DNA from: Trachythela sp. YZ-2020 | Taxonomy: Eukaryota > Cnidaria > Anthozoa > Malacalcyonacea > Clavulariidae | Reading direction: 5' to 3' | Length of the DNA stretch: 64,000 bases | Assembly (NCBI GenBank): GCA_016169945.1 | Contig: JADLSH010000201.1 | Location: forward strand, 186,001 to 250,000 | In this document: positions 46,946-57,600 of the stretch, piece after piece | Layout: every line of letters starts with the position of its first letter | How positions within the stretch are numbered: position 1 is the first letter of the stretch | Notes under the pieces: model-generated | Seen by the model: only the letters and a program-made list of their open reading frames with translations | Told to the model about the DNA's origin: nothing | Database searches by the model: none | Program-made: the position numbers and the translations under genes

Positions 46946-47321
46946 CACGGACAACCGCAACTGGATTCCACTGTTTCTGACCATCATGTTTAACTCGGAC
47001 AGTTTCACCAGGTTCCAATTCAGACAGGGGCCTGGCGCCATGCTTCCGGTTATACGAGTTACTATATCTCCCTTTCATCTTCTCATCTGCTTCACGAACG
47101 GACGAAAGATCCGGCCAGGCTGGCAGCAGATTCCGACTTAACGTTGGCATCGTTGTGCGAATCTGTCTCCCCATTATCAATTGGCTCGGACTCACTGCAA
47201 TTGGAGTCGCTCGATATACCATCAACGCTAGAAATGGATATTTTTGCTTCATGATTCTTTTGGCCATCTTAACTGCACTTTCTGCCTCTCCATTCGCCTG
47301 CGGATAATGTGGACTAGACGT
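46946..47321 (-). pseudogene. Integrase of the Gypsy element, C-terminal part
   Basis: Resumes after the hAT insertion with SPHYPQANGEAESAVKMAKR, containing the third catalytic residue (E of GEAE), then MVYRATPIAVSPSQLIMGRQ and the GETVRVKHDGQKQWNPVAVV C-terminal segment. It is interrupted at 46945 by a retroposed fragment, after which the tail continues. Confidence 0.85.
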
Positions 47322-48636
47322 CAGTGGCGAAGCCAGCCCGATGTGAGTGGTCATGCAACGAGCGCCAAAGGCGCGAGACCTGCTAGGGGGGTCCGGGGAC
47401 ATGCTTCCCCGGGAAAATTTTGCAATATTGACTCCCAGAATTGCCATAAGCAGCAATCTGGGCATCAACTTCTACGAATAGCTTGACCTAATAAAGGAAA
47501 AAATGTTGAGAATTTTGCATATTTCAGAGAACAATAATGAAGGTTAACACAAAAATAGGAAAACCCATTCCGAATAATATCTAAATTTTGACTGTTTCGC
47601 TCAGCCGACAATACCGGCTTCGCAACAAAGAAAGCATTTTCACTAGAATTGCCATAAAAGGGCTAGACCCGTCGAATGGTGGTATTTACCGTGTTTGTAC
47701 CGTGTAAACCAAAGGTAGGAAAGCGAAATGAATATTTAATTAGTTTATATTATTGTTAATTTGTAAACAAACAAAATTCAGAGTGTTTAAAAGCGGCTAA
47801 ATTGGCCGCATAGCGTTGTAAACAAACACAATTTACTTCTCTAAAGAGATCGTAAAACGCTGAATCGAACGATGGTATTGCCATCTACATAGAATGCAGC
47901 GAACCGAAGATATGTCCCCTGCCGGTCAAATAGTATTTTCTTGACGAAAGATCTGGCGTTGGTCGCTGCTTAACAATAATATTCTGTTCAGCAGTACTGC
48001 ATAGCCCAAGCAGAACTAAAAAGGATTTTCTCACCAACTCCGAAACAATATTGTTAACTTCGAGTGAAGAAGAACTCGAAATGCCTGAATGACTTGAAGC
48101 CATGTTCATTCAGGCGGAAAGCTTCGAGCAAAGAGGCTGTGATCAGGTTGGGCTGCCCGTTAGTCATGCAAATCGAAAATTGCATGACCGTAGCGTCAAA
48201 ACAACCGCATTGCGCGTGCGCAAACATCGTAAGCCAATCAGAAAACAAGAAACCTAATATAAAATAATATTAGCTAGTCATGCAATTCTGAAAATGCATG
48301 ACCAAAACAAGCAGCGGGTAACCACGCAGCAATTCCACGCACTCGTTTTCCACTCGTATTACGCAACCGGTCATGCATGTGAAAATATGCATGCCCTACT
48401 CAGTTGCCAAGGCAACAAAGCCGAAATCAAAAACATACGAGAACATTCAGCGAAAATGTCGCGTAAAGACCATTGATTTATGTCAAAAAATATAGCATAA
48501 AGCAGCTGAACGTAGAAAGGCAAAGACAAAGCGTAATTCTGTTTTAGACAATTTTACTGAACTGATTTTTAAACATTTTTGGGGAAAGTTTTAGTCATGC
48601 ACTGCATGACCTGCATGACCGCTGGCTTCGCCACTG
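47322..48636. mobile_element. Non-autonomous hAT-type transposon, copy 1 (in Gypsy integrase)
   Basis: 1315 bp with terminal inverted repeats CAGTGGCGAAGCCAG / CTGGCTTCGCCACTG and a perfect 8-bp target duplication CTAGACGT (47314-47321 and 48637-48644). Length and sequence of the duplication and the CAGTGGCG terminus are typical of hAT elements. No transposase is encoded. Relative to copy 2 it lacks about 55 bp around 47673, including a possible start codon. Confidence 0.93.
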
Positions 48637-48644
48637 CTAGACGT

Positions 48645-49526
48645 AGTGTGGACGAAGCCATACTCAACACTGAAATACCTAAATTCCTCTGAGAAAAAAG
48701 GTGGACCATTATCACTAATCAGGCATTCAGGAATGCCCCACCTTGCAAAGATATTCTTCAACTTAGCTATCACCGTCCTTGAGGTCAAGTCTGGTACATA
48801 AGCGATCTCAGGATACCGCGAGTAATAATCTATTACAACAACAACATATTCCTTCCCTTCCAAATCAAATGCATCGACACCAACTTTTTGCCAGGGTCGT
48901 TCGGGTAAAGGTGATGGTTTTAATGGTTCCTTCCGTTGTGACCGTCGGTTGACTTGGCAGAAATCACGGCATGAAACTTTTTCTTTGATCTCCTTAGAAA
49001 TACCGGGCCACCAAACGGACGACTTCGCTCGTTCCAAGCACTTTGACACGCCAAGATGACCATCATGGATTCTTTGGAGGATTTCATCTCTCATTACGGC
49101 TGGAATGACAATCTGGTCGCGATAAGTTAATTTTCCTCCGACATACGAAAGTTCGCCACGATAAGGGTAGAAACTTCGTGCTTCCTCAGGAACTTGCGCT
49201 TGATACCTTGGCCAACCATTAAGAACAAATTTGGCTACCTCTTGGAGTACTTCGTCTTGACGAGTTGCCTTTTCTATCAACTGAATCTTCTCTCCCGATG
49301 CCGGTCTATTGGATTCAACTGAGTTAATAAATGCTTGGACATCATCGTCGAGGTTTTCGACGCCACTGGTATTGGAAGGCAACGGACTTCGGGACAAGGC
49401 ATCCGCGAGAACAAGATCTTTACCAGGAATGTATACCGCGATGACGTTGAACCTACGTAGGCGCATCAAAAGGCGTTGACATCGGATCGAAACTTTATCC
49501 AACGTTTGTTGATTTATCAATGGCAC
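48645..49526 (-). pseudogene. Integrase of the Gypsy element, N-terminal zinc finger and core
   Basis: Begins [11 protein letters not shown] and runs through YIPGKDLVLADALSRSPL (end of RNase H), the HHCC finger (RIHDGHLGVSKCLERAKSSV then SCRDFCQVN) and the core with VDAFDLEGKEYVVVVIDYYS and LISDNGPPFF, which supply the first two catalytic aspartates. The frame is cut by the hAT derivative at 48644; the last residues of the track frame past that point belong to the insertion. Confidence 0.88.
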
Positions 49527-50149
49527 GAGGGGATTGTGAACTCAAATTGCTGAAGACCACACAAATAGCGATAAAACTTTTCACAAGCCCAAACACCTGC
49601 AAGACATTCTTTTTCGATTTGTGCGTAATTCTGTTCGGATTGTGTCAATGTTCGAGAGCAAAATGCAACTGGTCGCAAAGATTTATCGTCGCCTTCTTGA
49701 AGCAACACGCCACCTATACCGTAACTGCTTGCATCGGCACTGATTACTGTACGGCGGTTTGGATCATAAAACGCTAACACGGGAGCGGTAGATATCAACT
49801 GCTTCGCACTCTCAAAGGCTTTTGCTTGAGCAGGGCCCCAAACCCAGGTAGAATTTGCTTTCAGAAGATCATTCAAAGGCTGTAATGTCGAGGACAGGTC
49901 CGGCAGAAACTTTCCCAAATAATTGACCATGCCCAGAACCCTACGTAATTCTGACACGTCCCTTGGGGGTGATAACTCAATAATTGCTTTGACTTTCTCA
50001 GGATCGGGTTTAATGCCATCCTTACCCACGCGATGACCAAAGAACCCTATCTCTTCTTTACGAAACTCACATTTTGATTTATTTAACTTAAGCCCAGATT
50101 GTAGTACTGTATCTAGGACTTCTTCTAAATGCGAATCATGTTCTTTATC
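49517..50149 (-). pseudogene. RT thumb and RNase H of the Gypsy element
   Basis: Continues in frame after the stop at 50150: [34 protein letters not shown] and the RNase H segment [20 protein letters not shown] with [19 protein letters not shown]. These are the standard post-RT blocks of Gypsy polymerases. The frame ends FEFTIPSCH and stops near 49517, where a short deletion shifts reading into the frame of the integrase segment. Confidence 0.85.
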
Positions 50150-51364
50150 TTATTTCCCATAAACCAAAATGTCATCCATAATGACTTTTGTACCAGGTTT
50201 ACCCTGAAGAAGATCGGTCATCAATCTTTGGAATATTTCTGGTGCAGACGATATCCCAAATGGAAGTCGTCGGAAACAAAATCGACCAAAAGGGGTGATA
50301 AAGGTCGTCAACTTAGAACTTTCAACATGCAACGGAATTTGCCAAAATCCACTAGTAGCATCTAATTTCGAAAACACTTTTGACCCCTGGAGGGATGGGG
50401 TAATATCATCTAAATTTGGCAAAACGTATCTTTCCCGTTTCACTGCTTCATTTAATTTCTTTAAGTCAACGCAAATTCTAACTTGACCGTTCTTCTTCGG
50501 GACCGGAACAATAGGGGCACACCACTCAGTTGGCTCAGTTACCTCTTCTATTATCCCTTCGTCCTTCATTCTTTTCAATTCAGCTTCGACTAAGGGTAGT
50601 AGGGGAAAGGGTATACGCCTTGGGGTGGTAACACTATAGGGCTTGGCATTATCTGTTAATTCTATCTTTACGGGCTCACATTTCAATAACCCTATATCAC
50701 CAAACACGTTGTGATCGGTAATTTCACGCACCCTCTTAACTAACCCCATCTGACATGAAATTTCTCGACCCAGCAAACAGTTCAAATTTTCCCCACGAAC
50801 AACAAAAACACGAACTGTATAATCCACGGATTTATATGACATAACTGCTATGAACTCACCCATGCATGTAATTGCACCCCCAGGACTGCAAAGGACAGCG
50901 GTTGTTGATTGAAGTGGTGGGCATTCTGCTAAGCTATTATATGTAGCTTCTGGTATAACTGTTATGTCTGCCCCAGTATCTATCTTAAATTTGGTTAGTT
51001 TCCCGTTTAACTCGAGATCAACATGCCAGTGATCTTTGTCACCATTACTTGACATTACTGAGTCCAAAAAGAAAGTTTCGTCCCACTCTCGGACATCGTC
51101 ATTGGATTTTTTTGAAACTTCACCAACAGTTCTCCTTTGCATAGTTTTAGTTCTACATGACACGGCAAAATGGCCTATTTTAGCACACTTTCTACATTTC
51201 TTACCTCTTGCTGGGCACTGCGTTTCCTTGCCATGCTTCCTGTTGCACCGACCACACAGCTGCTGAGGTTGAGGCGATGGCGACTGTCTTTTATTCCAAT
51301 CCCCTCGGCGATAATTTCTTCGTCGTTGCACCTCATCGATGTGCTTTGTCTCCGACGTTTCTCG
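50150..51364 (-). pseudogene. Gag C-terminus, protease and RT of the Gypsy element
   Basis: The open frame is 393 residues from 51331. Two zinc knuckles lie at residues 26-39 (C-X2-C-X3-H-X5-C) and 46-59 (C-X2-C-X4-H-X4-C). The aspartic protease motif DTGAD is at 118-122. RT follows with EWCAPIVPVPKKNGQVRICV, FSKLDATSGFWQIPL and the IMDD catalytic box near the C-terminus. A TAA stop at 50150-50152 ends the frame ten codons or fewer after IMDD; the same frame continues beyond it, so this is a single nonsense mutation. Knuckles, protease and RT in one frame indicate a Gag-Pol fusion. Confidence 0.88.
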
Positions 51365-51685
51365 CTCGGTAGGCCTGCTCTGGGATCTTAACTCGCCTTA
51401 AATCGCCCTAACTCGCCTTAAATCGCGGATAAAAATTGGCAACAATTCTCTTAAATCGCTTAAACTCGCACTAAATCGCCTAAACTCGCCAACCAAATTA
51501 AAATGCTGAAAATAGTAAATACTATATACAGTGTAAACACCCTTTCCCCAGGAGAGGGGGGTTCTGGTTGTTTATTTCAGATAAGATTAGGAGTGCGCTT
51601 ATCCGAGGGGGCTTGCTGGAGAGAGGAGGCTTAGCCGAAACAAGGGAAGTTACATGCTTATTGATAAAAGCCGAAAACACAGTAA

Positions 51686-52291
51686 TGCACTAGTAATTGG
51701 AAAGCCACGCACCCCCCTACCCAGGGAACAGCGGACATTAGATAAAGGTTGTGTCCTAAATCATTCTAATCCCCAACCTATACATGGCCTTCTTACTAGT
51801 CTAAACATGACTAAAGTCCCCCGCTACCCGGGCACCAAAAATGAAGGCTACCATAATAATTGTTTTAAAATTCAACAAACTATTCTAAAATTTCCCCAAT
51901 TTTGATCATTGGAGGCCAAACATGCAATCCAGAGTTTGTCAAAACTTTGCCAAAGTAGGTAAATATTTTGCATTTTGTCTGTTAGCTGTATCTTGCAATT
52001 TATACAAAGTCAAATAATACATTATCCTGTAAAAGCTATTTTTAGTAAAACCAATGTCTATAGAGTATTAGGGTAAATGTCGATGAACAAGGCTTAATAA
52101 TACATCTCGAACAGACGAATTCCCACTGATTCCCAGCCCATAATCCCTGGCCATCATGACACATATCTAACATACGCTGTCTAATGCCCTGAGTACCCAG
52201 GCATAACAGATAGGCTAATCTGCAAATAAATCCCCGCTATTTCCCGGCATGTCCCGGATAGGGGGGTGCGAGGCTTTCCATGACTGGTGCA
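51686..52291. mobile_element. PIF/Harbinger-type MITE nested in the 3740-bp transposon
   Basis: 606 bp with imperfect terminal inverted repeats (TGCACTAGTAATTGGAAAGC / GGCTTTCCATGACTGGTGCA) continuing into GCACCCCCCTA, and flanking TAA (51683-51685 and 52292-52294). A 3-bp TWA duplication is characteristic of PIF/Harbinger. Confidence 0.65.
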
Positions 52292-53470
52292 TAAGTTACA
52301 TACTATCAAGCTTATAGGTATATAATATGACATAGAAACCCTTATATTCAAACAGAAAAAAGTCAGGATGGCAAGAATCAGTCTGTTTTCAACATTTTAT
52401 CTATTTCGATAAGTATAATTAATATGCCAATATTGTGATATGAACTTCCAGAACAATTCATAAATTGTTTCGTTTTCCTTTATTGAAAATAGTGCTGGGC
52501 CTATAAATTACAGGGTAGAGGGCTTATCAACTTTCGAAATTTTAAGTGACGGTAAACTGATACTTTTAATAGTCGACGGCCTTATATACAAGTGCTGAAT
52601 TGCAGTGCCTGTAGTGCACAACATTTAATATTTTATATCAACAGTGTTCAAACTTACATAAATTGATAAACCACAGCATGATCCTGGTCAACTTTTATAG
52701 TCAGCATTGTCCGGTTCATATCGTCTTATATAAAGATCCATGATCGTTTTAATAACCGAGGTTTAACATTTTTAGCGTACGATCTTGGGTCGATAACAAA
52801 ACCTGGCATTTTCATGAATTCAGTTAAATACTTCATGTTAGCCACTGCGGGGAGGGAGCCTTCTCTCAGGCTATCCAGCGGAAATTTATTATTCAAGTCT
52901 GGGAAACTTTATATAAACTAAATTTTAACATTAGTGAATTTTTATAAATACAGTAAAATAAAATACTGCACTTTATATATCGAGGGGAATTAAAATAAAT
53001 ACCAATCAATGTTGAGTTTTACTTGAACACATGGAAATGAAATACTATATTTGCAACGTAAATTCAAGCTTATTTGGTAAGTTTATAACACATATGTAAA
53101 TTCGTTTGAATATTAAACTACAATGTATTGCCACATTGGAACATGCATGGTCACAGTTTTAATATATTCTGTACCCTTGGAATTTCCAAGATATTGACAA
53201 GGCATTCATGCATTTGGAAATTCTCAAAATGTAGGATAGCAACCCCATGGGATGCACTAAATCTTCTAGTTCCTACATTCCAGCCACAACCCTGATTTTT
53301 TAGATTTCCAATTGATTGTGGTTCCTGCAGGACTGAACTTAGTAATAGGTATTAGTATGCAATTCAATTTAAAAATACATATTATATACTGGTTTATGTT
53401 CTTCATTGTATTAATTCCAGCAATTTGGTGGTATAATCTTAAAATTAGTAATACGGCAAAATAACAAGCT

Positions 53471-54794
53471 CAGTAGCGAAGCCAGTCCGATGTGAGTGGT
53501 CATGCAACGAGCGCCGAAGGCGCGAGACCTGCTAGGGGGGTCCGGGGGCATGCACCCCAGGGAAAATTTTGAAATATTGACTCCCAGAATTGCCATATGC
53601 AGCAATCTGGGCATCAACTTCTATGAATAGCTTGACCTAATAAAGGAAAAAATGTTGAGAATTTTGCATATTTCAGAGAACAATAATGAAGGTAAACACA
53701 AAAATAGGAAAACCCATTCAGAATAATATCTAAATTTTGACTGTTTCGCTCACTTGACAATACCGGCTTCGCAACAAAGAAAGCATTTTCACAAGAATTG
53801 CCATAAAAGGGCTAGATTATGTCGTATTGTAATAAAAATGGATTCATTTCAAAGATATTACAAAGACCCGTCGAATGGGGGTATTTACGAGTTTGTACCG
53901 TGTAAACGAAAGGTAGGAAAGCGAAATGAATATTTAATTAGTTTATATTATTGCTAATTTGTAAACAAAACAAAATTCAGAGTGTTTAAAACACAATTTA
54001 CTTCTCTAAAGAGATCGTAAAACGCTGAATCGAACGGTGGTATTGCCATCTACATAGCATGCACCGAACCGAAGATGTCCCCTGCCGGTCAAATAGTATT
54101 TTCTTGACGAAAGATCTGGCGTTGGTCGCTGCTTAACAATAATATTCTGTTCAGCAGTACTGCAGTAGCCCAAGCAGAAAAGGATTTCCTCACCAACTCC
54201 GAAACAATATCGTTAACCGAGTGAAGAAGAACTCGAAATGCCTGAATGACTTGAAGCCATGTTCATTCAGGCGGAAAGCTTCGAGCAAAGAGGCTGTGAT
54301 CAGGTTGGGCTGCCCGTTAGTCATGCAAATCGAAAATTGCATGACCATTGCTTCAAAAACAACCGCATTGCGCGTGCGCAAATATCGTAAGCCAATCAGA
54401 AAACAAGAAACCTAATATAAAATAATATTAGCTAGTCATGCAATTCTGAAAATGCATGACCAAAACACGCAGCGGGTAACCACGCAGCAATTCCACGCAC
54501 TCGTTTTCCACTCGTATTACGCAACCGGTCATGCATGTGAAAATATGCATGCCCTACTCAGTTGCCAAGGCAACAAAGCCGAAATCAAAAACATACGAGA
54601 ATATTCAGCGAAAATATCGCGTAAAGACCATTGATTTATGTTTAAAAATATAGCATAAAGCAGCTGAACGTATAAAGGCAAAGATAAAGCGTAATTCTAT
54701 TTTAGACAATTTTATTGAACTGATTTTTAAACATTTTTGGGGAAAGTTTTAGTCATGCACTGCATGACCTGCATGACCGCTGGCTTCGCTACTG
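53471..54794. mobile_element. Non-autonomous hAT-type transposon, copy 2
   Basis: 1324 bp, the same family as copy 1, with termini CAGTAGCGAAGCCAG / CTGGCTTCGCTACTG and a perfect 8-bp target duplication AACAAGCT (53463-53470 and 54795-54802). Near 53838 it has an ATG followed by MDSFQRYYKDPSNGGIYEFV and a possible splice donor (AAG|GTAGGA), which may be the first exon of the parental transposase; that is inference. Confidence 0.93.
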
Positions 54795-55116
54795 AACAAG
54801 CTAATTAATAATAAGTTTCAACTGGGTCTTGTTTACATGACAGTCTAACCAGACCCCCTGGGGTGTGAGGGGGGGAGTGGTGCTCTTTCAAAATACATTT
54901 ACTATGCACTATTAATTATGTGTTATTACTGTATTTTGCTTAAAGTACTATACTTGCATATTTAATTACCATGTATTTTTTCTTAAATCGCCCTAAAACG
55001 CCTTAAAACGCATTACCTAAAAGTTGTGTTTTTTCTTAATCGCCTAAACTCGCCTTAACTCGCATTATCTCGCGGCGAGTTAAGGCGAGTTAAGATCCCA
55101 GAGCAGGCCTCTCGGT

Positions 55117-55573
55117 TAATTGGGTCTTAAACTCTGCGACAAGTTTTTATCCAATGGTCCAATAACTATTCGATCTCGAATTTGTTCGTCTCGTGTATTG
55201 GCAAAATCACAGTTCTCTGCTAATTCGTATAGGCTACGGATTAACGCTTCGACGGGTTCTCCTGCATGCTGTCGGCGTTGATAAAACCGGGCTCTCTCAT
55301 GAATTACGTTTCGTTTTCGCACGAAATAGCCATCAAATCTTTCCAGAATCGCGTCATACTTCTCCTTTTCTTTTCTTTTTCCTCGAGCGAAAATGATTTA
55401 TAGATGTGTTCTGCTTGCTTCCCCATCGAGTAAATCAGGGTACTTATTTGAATTTCGTCGTCTTCTTTGTTTAATTTCGTCGCTATTCTATATCGCTCGA
55501 AACGCTGCTTCCATTCTGGCCATAGTTGTGGCTTTGTAAATTCAAAGTTCTCAGGCGGATTTATTTTCAACAT
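55117..55573 (-). pseudogene. Gag of the Gypsy element, N-terminal part, frameshifted and truncated
   Basis: Starts at ATG 55573 with PPENFEFTKPQLWPEWKQRF, typical of Gypsy Gag. The reading shifts frame near 55310-55330 and continues with VIHERARFYQRRQHAGEPVE and ELAENCDF..TRDEQIRDRIV, the conserved core of the retrotransposon Gag family. It is then cut by the inverted-repeat transposon at 55110. The remainder of Gag, with the zinc knuckles, continues beyond that insertion at 51364. Confidence 0.8.
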
Positions 55574-55597
55574 TCTCGGCTAAAGTTTAATATAAAT

Positions 55598-55615
55598 ATC
55601 CCACACCTGACACCA
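55598..55615 (-). promoter_or_regulatory. Primer binding site of the Gypsy element (tRNA-Leu-like)
   Basis: Directly after the 5' LTR, on the minus strand, reads TGGTGTCAGGTGTGGGAT. It begins with the complement of CCA and matches, with one mismatch, the complement of a typical tRNA-Leu 3' end as I know it. Confidence 0.7.
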
Positions 55616-55768
55616 TGTTTTAAGATGTTAACTATTAACTCTTTTATTCAGTAATACCACTAAACTATTTACAAGTTGTTTATATACGGCTGAATCTATC
55701 TAATTATATATGTATAGAATATTTGAATATATAAGCACTAAAGTATGCATAATTAACAATTTGTCACA
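55616..55768 (-). repeat. 5' LTR of the Gypsy element
   Basis: 153 bp. Same sequence as the 3' LTR apart from one substitution. Being adjacent to the primer binding site, this copy is the 5' LTR. Confidence 0.92.
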
Positions 55769-55812
55769 TTGAAGTCTACTGGAATACATTGTACGAGAAA
55801 CTAAGGCACGAG
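55769..55812 (+). CDS. TTLL12: First coding exon (3' half) of the TTLL12-like gene
   Basis: Immediately after the right LTR the sequence reads EVYWNTLYEKLRHE and stops at a GAG|GTAAAT donor (55813). It matches the continuation expected of TTLL12 ('YW..LL.KL.HEV' in the human protein, from memory). The five bases TGAAG after the LTR correspond to TAAG before the left LTR, an imperfect target duplication with one base lost. Exon 2 is not found downstream within the window. Confidence 0.65.
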
Positions 55813-57600
55813 GTAAATAGGTGTAGTGCTTTGTATAATAATGTAGTTCCTTTTAGAAGGAAATATTTACAATTAAATAATATAAGTCGCAAATGAATCA
55901 AATGATGGATCACTTGAAATGCAGTTGGGCCTCTACAAACCTAACAAACGTACATTCTGTACAACGGACAGCTCCATAGAACAGACAGTGACTGTGAGTG
56001 CAGGTCCCGATTTTTACTTTACAACGGAGTAACGTCATTCAGATAACAAACTGACTATCAATGCACAGGTGTGACAGCGGATCCCAACATGTAAACGTTA
56101 TTTGTCCAACACAATTATTTTCATCTTTCTCTAAACGTGCTAAAATTATACCACATACATTTTGTTTGTTTTCAAGCAAACCCTGGGTGGTAGTGCAGGG
56201 TGCATTCCATGTAAACGATATGCGTTACGCCAGGGCAAACTTGTGCCACGCCAAGGGACAGTGGGACACAACAGTTACTGTAGGTAGACTTGAGATACTA
56301 CAGTAACTCTCACATTTAAAAAATGATAAGATGTATAGTTTAAATCGTGAAAATGCATATACAGCAGTTGAAAAAGGTCCGTAGAGAACATATCAAAAGG
56401 CTGAAAAGTACATAAGCCAATATGCCAGACGGATTAATAGAGACAAAAATCTGATGCTGCTACGCCAAACCTGTTTATCACTAGTTTAACAATTATTTAT
56501 AGCTTTACTAAAAAGACATTATAAATGTATATTTTAGGCAAGTACAATTGATAAACTTTATGTTTCTTATCTTATAAGCATGATGAAGTCTTGAAATAGT
56601 AGGCTTTAAGGTAAAGTATTTGGTCTTTGCTCTTAAAGCATGTTGTATTTTACTTAGCGCAACCCCTGAAATTGGTCAAAATCTAGACAAATTTTGTCTT
56701 CTTAAATCCTTCTTAAAATCTTCCATTTGAAATTTGCCTTTGAGGATAAATTTTTTCTTTAGGAGTTCAATTTTGCCTTTTGTGATGTATTCCGAATGTG
56801 TAATGAGCTATATGTGGGCTCACAGATCAGAATCTTGATTGAATTATGTATTTTGTGAAACAAGATATGTAAACAAAACATGCAATAACATGTGAGCAGA
56901 ACAGACTTGACAGCCATTTTAACCCAATTTAGCTGGCAATGCGCCCAGATGTACCCTACTTTAGTATTTTACTCTATTTAACTTACTCGTCAGTGGTAGG
57001 GTGCTGCCAGTTAATGGGTTAAAGAACGAGTCTGAGTTATGCCATGCAGTTTAATGTTGAGGGGCTGGGGGATACTGTGACTTTCAAGCTGGAAAATATA
57101 GTCAACCACACGAGCACTGCTTGGAGGAAAGTTTAAGCTGCAAGGTTTTAACTTGAAAATTTTAAGGAAAACCTTACAGAACCTGTCTTACTATTGTGCA
57201 TGGTCTGCAGGAATTCTTTATCTTTGGCTGTGCTCACAGCAAGACAATTCTATTTTCCTCCTCTCGTTTCCCCCATAGTGTAAGCCACTGGTACATACTG
57301 TACTAGTGTATGTGACAAATTATATTAACATAAATTGTTATGTCGAAATTTTGAGTCTTTGACCGCAAGGTTTGGTGTTACGCTGTTTGTAATACGATAT
57401 CTAGAAGCATAATATATTATGGTACATTGTGTTTCCTAGTCATGCTGATCAGCCATGATACGGGGCGAAACAGTCATTTTATTGCCTAGCTAAAACAATG
57501 GCGTCCCCCCCCCCTTCCCACCGAAAAAATATGCCCCCTCTCCCTGGGGTAGTGGAACAAAATTTTTTGACTAACGTACGAAAATTCCTAGATCCGCCCC
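55813..57600. other. No gene recognised (intron 1 of the TTLL12-like gene)
   Basis: No TTLL-type exon is found. A C-rich fragment with GATCCGCCCCTGG near 57510-57603 looks like the end of a decayed repeat abutting the next element. Confidence 0.45.

Larger units (their letters stand above)
51371..55110. mobile_element. 3740-bp inverted-repeat DNA transposon with 6-bp target duplication
   Basis: Termini are exact inverted repeats beginning AGGCCTGCTCTGGGATCTTA at each end, flanked by a perfect 6-bp duplication CTCGGT (51365-51370 and 55111-55116). Just inside each end are arrays of the motif (A/T)CTCGCCTTAAATCGCC and close variants (51383-51490 and 54984-55095). Apart from a hAT copy and a Harbinger-like MITE inserted in it, I see no coding sequence, so it is non-autonomous. 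A 6-bp duplication is reported for few superfamilies (for example IS3EU, Dada, Polinton/Maverick); the 5'-AG end is compatible with the last, but nothing else assigns it. Confidence 0.88.
46209..55768 (-). mobile_element. Ty3/Gypsy LTR retrotransposon carrying nested insertions
   Basis: Two LTRs (46209-46361 and 55616-55768) bound an element read on the minus strand in the order PBS, gag, zinc knuckles, protease, RT, RNase H, integrase, C-terminal tail, polypurine tract. In element orientation each LTR starts TGTGAC and ends AAAACA. The LTRs differ at one position of 153. The body is broken by a 3740-bp DNA transposon, a 1315-bp hAT derivative, a 134-bp retroposed fragment, one premature stop in RT, and shifts in gag and at the RNase H/integrase junction. 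There is no envelope-like ORF. It sits inside the first exon of the TTLL12-like gene, in opposite orientation. Confidence 0.92.
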
